Origin: an uncultured Eubacterium sp.
Lineage (GTDB): Bacteria > Bacillota > Clostridia > Peptostreptococcales > Anaerovoracaceae
Assembly: GCA_900543485.1 (NCBI GenBank)
Contig: UQRM01000003.1
Location: forward strand, 62,001 to 126,000
Length of the DNA stretch: 64,000 nt
Direction: 5' to 3'
Numbering within the stretch: the stretch's first letter is position 1; the number at the start of each line of letters is the position of its first letter. The position numbers and the translations under genes are program-made. Positions 1 through 7,297 of this stretch are shown here, in pieces. The notes beneath the pieces were generated by a model. The model made no database searches. It was not told the origin of the DNA and saw only the letters and a program-made list of their open reading frames with translations.

Positions 1-603
1 ATAGCATGTATAATGATGTTTACGTTGGCTGCATGCGGAGGAGGCAGCTCTTCGGAGGAAGGCAGTACGCAGCAGGAGAATTCTCAGGACGGAGCTGGCA
101 GCGCTGTTGCAGAGGATGCTCTGGTGGTATATTTCTCCGCCACCGGCAATACGGAATCTGTAGCCGAGGCTATTGCTGAAACGCAGGGGGCGGAGTTGTA
201 TGAGATAGTGCCGGAGGATCCGTATACGGATGAAGACCTGGATTACAACAACAGTTCCAGCAGAACGACTGCAGAACAGAACGATGAAAACGCCAGGCCG
301 GCTATCTCGGGGGAAATAGAAAACATAGATGATTACGATGTTATATACGTGGGGTTCCCTATCTGGTGGAACGATATGCCGAGGATAATGTATACTTTTT
401 TCGACACGTATGACTTTTCGGGAAAGACCATAGCGCCTTTCTGCACCAGCGGGGGCAGCGGTATATCCGGAGCGGTGAGCAATATCGAGGAACTGGAGCC
501 GTCGGCGACAGTAACGGAGGGCCTTCGGACAAGTCCGTCCGACGCGGAAGGTGATATAGCAGAATGGCTGGAGAGCATTGGTCTGGTACAGCAGGAGGGA
601 TGA
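1..603 (+). CDS. Flavodoxin-like lipoprotein (5' end outside window)
   Basis: The reading frame is open to the window edge, so the true start lies upstream. The visible N-terminus has a lipobox (LAAC), then a Gly/Ser/Glu-rich linker typical of a lipoprotein tethered outside the membrane. The rest is a flavodoxin fold: an FMN phosphate-binding loop (SATGNTES), the WWNDMPR segment and a GGSG segment near the flavin site. Such proteins carry low-potential electrons. A flavodoxin exposed on the cell surface suggests an extracytoplasmic redox task, but the partner is unknown. An FMN-reductase-like remnant follows 4 bases later. Confidence 0.8.
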   Translation: MACIMMFTLAACGGGSSSEEGSTQQENSQDGAGSAVAEDALVVYFSATGNTESVAEAIAETQGAELYEIVPEDPYTDEDLDYNNSSSRTTAEQNDENARPAISGEIENIDDYDVIYVGFPIWWNDMPRIMYTFFDTYDFSGKTIAPFCTSGGSGISGAVSNIEELEPSATVTEGLRTSPSDAEGDIAEWLESIGLVQQEG

Positions 604-607
604 AGGT

Positions 608-781
608 ATGAATGATGAAAGCATGAATATTTTAGTTATCGAAAGCAGTCCGCATAAAAACGGTTCGTCTAATCTTCTGGCGGACAATTTCATAAGGGGA
701 GCGGAGGAGAAAGGCCATCAGGTGACGGTGTTCGACGCCGCCAGAGCAGATCTCCACCCGTGCCTGGGGCGTTCCCTTTAG
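608..781 (+). pseudogene. NADPH-dependent FMN reductase, N-terminal fragment
   Basis: From ATG 608, preceded by a purine-rich ribosome binding site, the first 50 or so residues are a clear start of a flavodoxin-fold FMN reductase: beta strand ILVIESSP, then KNGSSN phosphate loop, then HQVTVFDAA. Full-length members have about 180-200 residues. This frame stops just after the PCLG segment that normally opens the cysteine motif. It is therefore a truncated copy, joined to unrelated sequence by an apparent deletion near 765-781. It is probably non-functional. Confidence 0.7.
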
Positions 782-909
782 CAGGACCTGCGGACAAGGC
801 TTCTCTTTCAGACGAGACTACAGGCGTCCGAGGGAGCGCAGCAGCTTTCGTGACAGTCTTCGCCTTTGTGACGGGAACGGTGGTGAATCTGTTGATATAC
901 GGTGCATAA
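751..909 (+). pseudogene. C-terminal remnant of an unidentified membrane protein
   Basis: In the frame ending with TAA at 907-909 there is a stretch of about 50 codons with a strongly hydrophobic end (AAAFVTVFAFVTGTVVNLLIYGA), like the last transmembrane helix of a transporter. It has no start codon or ribosome binding site of its own. It begins inside the truncated FMN-reductase frame. The simplest reading is the 3' end of a deleted membrane-protein gene. The family is not recognised. Confidence 0.35.
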
Positions 910-959
910 TGGAGTAAAATATTAAAGCATGCACACGAAACCGGAAGGAGAGCGGTAAG

Positions 960-1451
960 ATGAAGACAGAAGTCAGCGGGTTTGAGAAAAGCGATATTGC
1001 CGGAATGGTGGAGATATGGAACCAGGTGGTCGAAGAAGGGATAGCTTTTCCTCAGATGGAGCTGTTGACGCCGGAAACGGCAGCGGACTTTTTTGGCGTA
1101 CAGACCTGGTGCGGCGTCGCCAGGGATGAAGAATCAGGGAAGATCGTCGGGCTGTACATACTCCATCCCAACAATGTAGGAAGGTGCGGTCACATATGCA
1201 ATACCAGCTACGCGGTTTCCTCGGAACTGCGGGGCAAAGGTATCGGACGGCTGCTGGTAGAGGACAGCCTGGAGCAGGCGAAGGCCCACGGTTTCAGGAT
1301 AATGCAGTTCAACGCCGTCGTATCCACTAACGCGGGAGCCAGGAAGCTGTACGAGAGCCTGGGATTCGTCCCGCTGGGAAGGATACCGGGAGGCTTCCTG
1401 ATGAAGGATGGACATTATGAGGATATAGTGCTTTATTATCACAGCCTGTGA
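960..1451 (+). CDS. GNAT family N-acetyltransferase
   Basis: A 163-residue single-domain GNAT protein. The acetyl-CoA pyrophosphate loop is visible as RGKGIGR (around residues 92-98), followed by the usual helix and the NAGARKLYESLGF motif near the C-terminus. It resembles the phosphinothricin/ribosomal-protein acetyltransferase branch, but the substrate cannot be inferred. GGAGAGCGGTAAG precedes the ATG. It is a single gene ending at a strong terminator shared with the convergent symporter gene. Confidence 0.85.
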   Translation: MKTEVSGFEKSDIAGMVEIWNQVVEEGIAFPQMELLTPETAADFFGVQTWCGVARDEESGKIVGLYILHPNNVGRCGHICNTSYAVSSELRGKGIGRLLVEDSLEQAKAHGFRIMQFNAVVSTNAGARKLYESLGFVPLGRIPGGFLMKDGHYEDIVLYYHSL

Positions 1452-1471
1452 CGGACAGTGATCTGTGAAAG

Positions 1472-1506
1472 AACAGGGCCGCGCATTTTTGATGCGCGGC
1501 CCTGTT
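1472..1506. terminator. Bidirectional rho-independent terminator
   Basis: A perfect 14-bp stem (1472-1485 with 1493-1506, core AACAGGGCCGCGCA) and a 7-base loop lie between two convergent genes. U-rich stretches are short on both sides. It is suited to ending the GNAT transcript and the symporter transcript. Confidence 0.8.
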
Positions 1507-1534
1507 TCGATGATAATGCTTTGGCTGATCTGTT

Positions 1535-2953
1535 TTATTTCCAATAATCCGTTCCGTTGACGCCGATGTCGGCTGCCTTGAAATCCAGAGGCTGGCCGGC
1601 TTTTTTCTTGCTTGTGTAGTCCTTGAGGGCTCTGAATGCCGTGTTGCCGAGAATGATGCAGACAGGCACGTTGATGAGAGCCATGCAGCCCATCAGCACG
1701 TCTGCCGTGTCCCAGGCCAGTCCGGCGCTGAACTGGGCGCCGATGAAGACGATGATAACGGCGAGAAGTCTGTAGCAGAACATGAAGGGCTTGTTGTTGA
1801 GGGCGTTCTTGTAGATATAGCTTATGTTCATCTCCGCATAGAAGTAGTTGCCTACCACGGTGGTATAGGCGAACAGCGCCAGGGCCGCGGTGATGAAGAC
1901 ACCTCCGAAAGCGCCGAAATTGACGCCCAGGGAGTCCTGGATGTAGAGACCGCTCATGGCGTTTCCCGCAGCGTCGGTGTACTTCGCAGGATCCAGACCT
2001 GCACACAGCACCATGAATGCTGTCGACGAGCAGATGAGCAGCGTGTCGATAAACACGGAAAGCATCTGGACTAGTCCCTGCTTGACCGGGTGGGAGACGT
2101 CGGCGGAAGCGGCGGCGTTAGGAGCTGAACCGATACCGGCCTCATTGGAGTAAAGTCCGCGCTTGATGCCGTTCATGACAGCTGCTCCGAACAGGCCTCC
2201 TGCTACTGAAGAAAAGTTGAAGGCCCCTGTGAAGATGCCGGCGATGACCGACGGGAACCTTTCGATATTGAAGAATATCATCAGCAGAGCTACGCCGATG
2301 TAGGCGATGGCCATGATGGGAACGATGACCTGAGTAGCTTTGGATATACGTTTCCCGCCACCGAAGATGACTATAGCTGAAAGCAGAGCTACTACGATGC
2401 CTATGTAAAGGGTCGCGTTGTCCGATGGCACGTAAGCTTTGACGAAGTCAGTCAGATTGAAAGATGCCAGTGCGTTGAAGCCGCCCATATACGTCAGGAT
2501 AAGGAATGCGGCGAAAACACCTCCCAGAGCAGGAGCCTTGAGCGCCTGTTTTATATAGTAGGCGGGACCACCGTAAGAACCGTCTGAACCTCTTTTCTTG
2601 TATATCTGGGCCAGCGTTGATTCCACGAAAGCCGACGCTCCGCCCAGTACGGCGATCAGCCACATCCAGAACACGGCGCCCGGGCCTCCCAGGATTATGG
2701 CTCCGGTGACACCTACGATGTTTCCGGTCCCTACTCTGGACGCTGTGGACACCATGAGAGCCTGGAAGGATGAAATGGAGTCCTTGTCCTTCTTCGGCTC
2801 AGCGATGACCCTTATCGATTCTCTCAACAATCTTATCTGTACGAATTTTGTTCTGAATGAAAAATAGATACCAGCTGCGATCAGCAGTATGATGAGGATA
2901 TAGCTGTACATATATCCGCTTATGCTGCTTATTATACCGGCGATAAAATCCAT
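1535..2953 (-). CDS. Alanine/glycine:Na+ symporter (AGCS family)
   Basis: A 472-residue polytopic membrane protein with about 11 hydrophobic helices. AGCS hallmarks are visible: GGPGAVFWMW followed by ASAFVESTLAQIYK, and NEAGIGSAPNAAA, which is the sodium/substrate-site region. The family imports alanine, glycine or D-alanine with Na+. The start at 2953 is chosen because AAGGAGAGG lies 11-19 bases upstream and the protein then begins directly with the first helix. A longer frame back to 3022 lacks support. It is a single gene, divergent from the MFS gene. Confidence 0.9.
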   Translation of the reverse strand: MDFIAGIISSISGYMYSYILIILLIAAGIYFSFRTKFVQIRLLRESIRVIAEPKKDKDSISSFQALMVSTASRVGTGNIVGVTGAIILGGPGAVFWMWLIAVLGGASAFVESTLAQIYKKRGSDGSYGGPAYYIKQALKAPALGGVFAAFLILTYMGGFNALASFNLTDFVKAYVPSDNATLYIGIVVALLSAIVIFGGGKRISKATQVIVPIMAIAYIGVALLMIFFNIERFPSVIAGIFTGAFNFSSVAGGLFGAAVMNGIKRGLYSNEAGIGSAPNAAASADVSHPVKQGLVQMLSVFIDTLLICSSTAFMVLCAGLDPAKYTDAAGNAMSGLYIQDSLGVNFGAFGGVFITAALALFAYTTVVGNYFYAEMNISYIYKNALNNKPFMFCYRLLAVIIVFIGAQFSAGLAWDTADVLMGCMALINVPVCIILGNTAFRALKDYTSKKKAGQPLDFKAADIGVNGTDYWK

Positions 2954-3044
2954 AAATATACACCTCTCCTTGTTTCGATTGATTCCGCTCATAATTTTAT
3001 ACGGAAATAGTATTAAAAGCAAGGAGATTTTCAGGCCGGCGTCT

Positions 3045-3073
3045 TTGACAATGAGAAATGCCGGGCATATAAT
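3045..3073 (+). promoter_or_regulatory. SigA-type promoter for MFS gene
   Basis: Consensus TTGACA (3045-3050), a 17-base spacer and TATAAT (3068-3073). Transcription would start near 3080, about 95 bases ahead of the chosen start codon. That supports the downstream ATG over a GTG at 3080. Confidence 0.8.
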
Positions 3074-3175
3074 TTAAATGTGGCAGGATCAAAGAAGGAC
3101 TTTGATATCTCACTGAGATGCAGGAGAAAGCCGCGCAATAACGCGTGGGAACATGCCGGAAAGAACGGGGAGTTT

Positions 3176-4369
3176 ATGACGGAGAAGATGTACAACAGAA
3201 ATATAGTATTGATATTAGCGGCAAGCTTTTGTTATATGGCATGTCCTATGCTGATAACACCACTGATAGTCGGATTTTCAGAGAGCGTAGGCGCTGCCGC
3301 GGTCCTTACCGGGATCATCGGCGGACTGATGAATATGTGTTCGATAGTGTGCCGTCCGGTGGTAGGAAACCTGACGGACAGATTTTCGAAGTACAGGATA
3401 GCTCTTATAGGGGCTATATTGACGACTGTGGCCTGTATCGGATATATCGTGGCGGAGGATCCTGTTCTCATAGTGATATCCAGGATCGTCAACGGAGTGG
3501 GCTTTTCCTGCTGCTCTGTGTGTATGTCTACATGGCTTTCCAATATGCTGCCAAGAAACAAGATAGGTTCGGGAATGGGTCTCTACGGGATGATGAACGC
3601 GTTGGCCATGGCGGTGGCTCCCGCTATAGGCGTATGGGTCTATCAGGCTTTCGGATATCACGCAGCATTCTGTGTAGCCCTGGCTTTTGCCATCGCGACA
3701 GGTCTGACGATACAATTCATATCCGATAAGGGCGAACCGATGACGTCTGTTCAGCCGGAGGCCAGTCGGGCGGAGGTCCTGGAGCCTGTCGGCAGAAAGA
3801 AGCTGGAGCTCGTCGACAGGCGTGTGCTTCCTATCACGGCTATCATCATGCTTTTCGCCATACCTTACTGCGCGACTCAGTCTTTCATCGTAAGCTACAC
3901 AGAGACGAGAGATATAGCCGTGTCGGTAGGACTCTTTTTCCCTATATACGCCATCATCCTGCTGGTGCTCAGGATGGTGATGAAAGGATCCTTTGACCGT
4001 CTGCCGTTCAAGGTCTTTCTGATTGGCAGTTCTGTGTGTGCTTTCTGCGGGATAGGCTTGCTTGCTGTCATGGAGAACAATGTGCTGATGTTCCTGGCAG
4101 CGGCTTTCATGGCCGGAGGATATGGCATCATGTGTTCCGTGTGTCAGTCCACAGCTATTTTGCTGGCGCGGAGAGGAAAGCGCGGGCTGGCCAACAGTAC
4201 GTATTACATCGGATTGGATCTGGGGATGACTCTCGGCCCTGTCATAGGAGGATTCCTGTACGGACATCTTGATATTTCCATGTTTTACCCGATGCTGGCG
4301 GTAACGGTACCACTGATAATCATCGTGTATATTTTCTCGAGAAAGGGTCTGGAGCCGAAGAACTTTTAA
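3176..4369 (+). CDS. Major facilitator superfamily transporter
   Basis: A 397-residue protein with 12 predicted membrane helices in two halves, separated by a charged cytoplasmic loop around residues 185-225. The first loop carries the MFS signature region (GNLTDRFSKYR, between helices 2 and 3). The substrate is unknown; the length and motif fit drug/H+ antiporters or small-metabolite exporters. Start at ATG 3176, with a weak GGGGAG ribosome binding site. A GTG 96 bases upstream would add 32 polar residues and coincides with the predicted transcription start, so it is rejected. Confidence 0.8.
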   Translation: MTEKMYNRNIVLILAASFCYMACPMLITPLIVGFSESVGAAAVLTGIIGGLMNMCSIVCRPVVGNLTDRFSKYRIALIGAILTTVACIGYIVAEDPVLIVISRIVNGVGFSCCSVCMSTWLSNMLPRNKIGSGMGLYGMMNALAMAVAPAIGVWVYQAFGYHAAFCVALAFAIATGLTIQFISDKGEPMTSVQPEASRAEVLEPVGRKKLELVDRRVLPITAIIMLFAIPYCATQSFIVSYTETRDIAVSVGLFFPIYAIILLVLRMVMKGSFDRLPFKVFLIGSSVCAFCGIGLLAVMENNVLMFLAAAFMAGGYGIMCSVCQSTAILLARRGKRGLANSTYYIGLDLGMTLGPVIGGFLYGHLDISMFYPMLAVTVPLIIIVYIFSRKGLEPKNF

Positions 4370-4417
4370 AGCCTTATTAAATTTATTTAACCTTTATTTA
4401 ACTTTCTCTCCCGGGGA

Positions 4418-4446
4418 TTGAAGACGGCGGACATCGTATGTATTAT
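4418..4446 (+). promoter_or_regulatory. Probable promoter for murE-like gene
   Basis: TTGAAG (4418-4423), a 17-base spacer and TATTAT (4441-4446). It lies about 105 bases upstream of the murE start. The preceding intergenic DNA (4370-4417) is AT-rich with no other clear signal. Confidence 0.5.
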
Positions 4447-4552
4447 CATAGGTGAAATGTATGGCGAGAGGGAGAAGTCGGTGAAATGACATCCTTCCTG
4501 TCATATCTTGAAGCTAATGTTGACAGCGGTATTCGCAGAAAGGAAGATGATC

Positions 4553-6004
4553 ATGCGGTTATTGGAGATGTTTCCAGCTCTGCCAGCATCAGATGATAGG
4601 GAGATCGAAGGAATTTGTATAGATTCGAGAAAGGCGGAACCGGGAGACCTGTTCTTTTGCCTTAAAGGAACGGAGAGCGACGGGCACAGGTTTGCCGGAA
4701 AAGCGTGCCGTGCCGGCGCTTGCGCCGTCGTTTGTTCCGATGAGGTGGAGAAGGTCGAAAACACGGTTTATATAAAGACAGAGGATGTGACGGGTCAGCT
4801 CAACAGAATATGCGATTTGTTCTGCGGGAGACCCGGCAGGGAAATGACAGTCTTTGGTGTGACCGGAACCAATGGCAAAACTACTGTCGCCAGTATCATA
4901 GAAGCGGTATACGGTAAAAAAGTGTCCTGCGGGTATATGGGGACTGTCGCCGTCCGTTACGGTGGCATCAGCAAGGAGTCCAGTCTGACGACACCGGACG
5001 CTGTGGAGCTCCACAGCACGCTGCGGGAAATGAGGGATCATGGTGTCCAAGCTGTGGCGATGGAGGTGAGTTCTCACGGATTGGCCATGAGGAGGACAGA
5101 TTCGGTAGACTTCGACGTGGCCGTATTCACAAACCTTACATACGACCATCTGGATTTTCACGGGACAATGGAAAATTATTTTGAAGCGAAAAAGCGCCTT
5201 TTCATGGATATGAAGCCGGAGGGTACGGCTGTGCTCAATGTGGATGATGTCAGGTTCCGGGAATTGAGGGATTGCTGCAGGTGCGATATACGTACATATG
5301 GTATAGATGCCGCGGCTGATTACAGAGCCGAAAACATCAGATCCGGGGCCGAAGGCAGCAGTTTCACACTGGTTTGCGGAGAAAAGCGATATGAGGTGAA
5401 GACGAACCTGTCGGCCTTGTATAATGTTTACAATCTTCTGGGGGCTGTAGCCGCCATGAATGTGGCGGGGATGGAGATAGAAGAGATGCTGCCGCTGCTG
5501 AGCGATTTGCCTCGAATAGACGGAAGGCTGGAACATATGGAGCACGGACAGGATTTCCATATCATCGTCGATTACGCCCACACACCTGATGGATTCGAGC
5601 AAGTCATGCGGTATGCCCAGAGTGTTACCGCGGGAGATCTGTACTGCGTTTTCGGCTGCGCGGGGAAACGCGATAAAAACAAACGTGAAATGCTGGGCCG
5701 GATAGCCGGGAAATATTGTCGGAAGGTTTTCGTCACAGAAGAGGATCCGCGTGATGAGAAAGTTGAAGATATCGCAGAGGCTATAATGGAGGGAGCCGGC
5801 TGGGAGCAGTCGATTTTCATAGCCGATCGCCGGAAAGCCATCGAAGAAGCCATCAACACCGCCGGGAGAGGGGACTGTGTGCTCATCCTGGGGAAAGGCA
5901 GGGAGATATATATGGACCGCGAGGATGGTCGCCAGCCCTGGATGGGAGATGATGAAGCAGCCCAGGCAGCCATAGAGGAACGGATGAGGAGAGGCAGAGC
6001 TTGA
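4553..6004 (+). CDS. murE: UDP-N-acetylmuramyl-tripeptide synthetase (MurE-type ligase)
   Basis: A 483-residue Mur ligase, the usual MurE length. It adds the third residue of the peptidoglycan stem peptide to UDP-MurNAc-L-Ala-D-Glu using ATP, in the cytoplasm. The N-terminal domain contains DSR; the P-loop GTNGKTT is near residue 105. Further motifs are THLTYDHLDFH-like (TNLTYDHLDFH), YFEAKKRLF with the likely carbamylated lysine, and YAHTPDG. At the amino-acid selection site the usual DNPR reads EDPR (residues 397-400), so the third amino acid may not be meso-DAP. Start at ATG 4553, preceded by AAAGGAAG; ATG 4547 and TTG 4508 are alternatives. Confidence 0.85.
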   Translation: MRLLEMFPALPASDDREIEGICIDSRKAEPGDLFFCLKGTESDGHRFAGKACRAGACAVVCSDEVEKVENTVYIKTEDVTGQLNRICDLFCGRPGREMTVFGVTGTNGKTTVASIIEAVYGKKVSCGYMGTVAVRYGGISKESSLTTPDAVELHSTLREMRDHGVQAVAMEVSSHGLAMRRTDSVDFDVAVFTNLTYDHLDFHGTMENYFEAKKRLFMDMKPEGTAVLNVDDVRFRELRDCCRCDIRTYGIDAAADYRAENIRSGAEGSSFTLVCGEKRYEVKTNLSALYNVYNLLGAVAAMNVAGMEIEEMLPLLSDLPRIDGRLEHMEHGQDFHIIVDYAHTPDGFEQVMRYAQSVTAGDLYCVFGCAGKRDKNKREMLGRIAGKYCRKVFVTEEDPRDEKVEDIAEAIMEGAGWEQSIFIADRRKAIEEAINTAGRGDCVLILGKGREIYMDREDGRQPWMGDDEAAQAAIEERMRRGRA

Positions 6005-6083
6005 CAGAAATGACGTTGGAAGATATATTTACAGGAGCATGCGGAAACTTATAGTAAACGGCAAACGGGAAAGGTGGTGCCTT

Positions 6084-6503
6084 ATGGAATACAGAAGGTT
6101 TGGCGACAGCATAATATGCAGGCTCGACAAAGGTGAGGAGATATTGCAGCAGGTGGAAAAGCTGGCGAAAGCCGAAGATATAAAACTGGCCGAGGTCAGC
6201 GCTCTTGGCGCCGTAGGCGACTTTACGGCAGGCGTCTTCGACGTAGACGAAAAGAAGTATCACGGCAACGATTTCAAGGGGAATTTCGAGATCGTCTCCC
6301 TGACTGGGACCATAAACACTATGGACGGCGAATTCTACGCCCACATGCACATGAGCGCGGGAGATGAGAAAGGCCATGTTTTCGGAGGCCATCTCAACAG
6401 GGCAGTGGTGAGCGCTACATGCGAGATGGTGATCAACGTCATAGACGGCAGCGTAGACAGGAAATTCAGCGACGAGATAGGTCTGAATCTGCTGAAATTT
6501 TGA
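6084..6503 (+). CDS. PPC/DUF296 domain protein
   Basis: A 139-residue stand-alone PPC (plant and prokaryote conserved, DUF296) domain. It shows the conserved histidine pattern AHMHMS followed by GHVFGGHL, which in structures of the family lies at a trimer metal site. Bacterial members are small, often described as DNA-binding, but of unproven function. ATG 6084 is preceded by AAAGGTGGT. It lies 79 bases after murE and may be co-transcribed with it. Confidence 0.8.
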   Translation: MEYRRFGDSIICRLDKGEEILQQVEKLAKAEDIKLAEVSALGAVGDFTAGVFDVDEKKYHGNDFKGNFEIVSLTGTINTMDGEFYAHMHMSAGDEKGHVFGGHLNRAVVSATCEMVINVIDGSVDRKFSDEIGLNLLKF

Positions 6504-6611
6504 GGCGCTGATGGGAAGACAGCGCCGGAGGCTCCAGCCGACACCCGGACCCGGAATTTGCGCCCGGCGCCGACATCCCCACTGCATTGTCGCCGTTTCC
6601 GGATTTTCGGC

Positions 6612-6640
6612 TTGACACCGTCAACTTCAAATGATACCAT
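6612..6640 (+). promoter_or_regulatory. Extended -10 promoter
   Basis: TTGACA (6612-6617), a 17-base spacer and TACCAT (6635-6640), preceded by TGA as an extended -10 element. It lies 45 bases upstream of the small unknown gene. Confidence 0.6.
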
Positions 6641-6685
6641 TTTTAATGGTGGATAAATAAGTTTTACATAAATTCGGAGGTTTTT

Positions 6686-7003
6686 ATGAGCACGAAAGTG
6701 ACCAGAGAAGAGATCATAGGTAAGATAAAAGATATCATCGAAAATGAAAAGTTCAGATTAGACGGTTTTTTCCTCTGCGGATTCCCTACAGGCGCTCCTA
6801 ATCAGGTACTGCAGAAAGCCTGTGAGAAGTATATCGAGATAGAAGAAAAAGGCCAGCCAAGCGAGGAAGATACCAAGACGCTGATAGAAGCTCTGGAAGA
6901 TTCTCTCAAGGTAGAGTCTGAGGTGGCTGATGTCAATGATATCTCCAAGAGCGATACCATGGTAAAATACATACTGGAGCATAAGGAGATACTGTTCGCG
7001 TAA
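6686..7003 (+). CDS. Small acidic protein of unknown function
   Basis: 105 residues, acidic and predicted largely helical, with no signal peptide or membrane helix. It is not recognised. It has a good promoter, a CGGAGG ribosome binding site and its own terminator, so it is almost certainly a real, independently transcribed gene. The central segment GFFLCGFPTGAPNQ is the most distinctive part. Confidence 0.75.
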   Translation: MSTKVTREEIIGKIKDIIENEKFRLDGFFLCGFPTGAPNQVLQKACEKYIEIEEKGQPSEEDTKTLIEALEDSLKVESEVADVNDISKSDTMVKYILEHKEILFA

Positions 7004-7015
7004 TATGCGGATGAG

Positions 7016-7036
7016 ACCCCGGACGTGTTCCGGGGT
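7016..7036 (+). terminator. Rho-independent terminator
   Basis: An 8-bp stem (ACCCCGGA 7016-7023 with TCCGGGGT 7029-7036), a 5-base loop and a T run. It ends the small unknown gene. Confidence 0.85.
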
Positions 7037-7061
7037 TTTTATGTACAGAAAAAGCGGGCCT

Positions 7062-7098
7062 TTACAGACATTTTAGTTTTCGGGGAAAATGTCTGTAA
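7062..7098. repeat. Hairpin with ACAGACATTTT arms (copy 1)
   Basis: A perfect 13-base inverted repeat: TTACAGACATTTT (7062-7074) with AAAATGTCTGTAA (7086-7098). The same 11-base arm core recurs in the terminator at 7204-7250. The DNA between the two copies (7099-7203) is T/G-rich and holds no gene. Confidence 0.75.
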
Positions 7099-7203
7099 AA
7101 TTTAATGGGCTTGAGGGATGTGGACTTTTTTTGTAAAGGGCTGGGGGATGTTTTTTCGGGCTTTTATGGACTCGCCGGAAGGGTGAGGGCCTGCAAACGT
7201 TGA

Positions 7204-7250
7204 AAAAAATACAGACATTTTTGCAAAACGGCAAAATGTCTGTATTTTTT
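7204..7250. terminator. Bidirectional terminator, ACAGACATTTT hairpin (copy 2)
   Basis: An 18-bp stem (7204-7221 with 7233-7250) flanked by an A tract and a T tract, so it can terminate in either direction. It lies 48 bases beyond the gpmI stop codon and probably ends gpmI on the minus strand. It shares its arm core with the hairpin at 7062. Confidence 0.75.
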
Positions 7251-7297
7251 ATAAGATCGCCGCGTTAGGCGGCGGAATGAGCATCACCTGCGGCAGA

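Noticed and set aside
1134-2006. A 290-codon minus-strand frame
   Set aside because: It spans the terminator and parts of two real genes on both strands, is rich in Arg/His, and has no ribosome binding site.
3080-3175. GTG start adding 32 residues to the MFS transporter
   Set aside because: The GTG coincides with the predicted transcription start, and the extra residues are polar and unlike the family.
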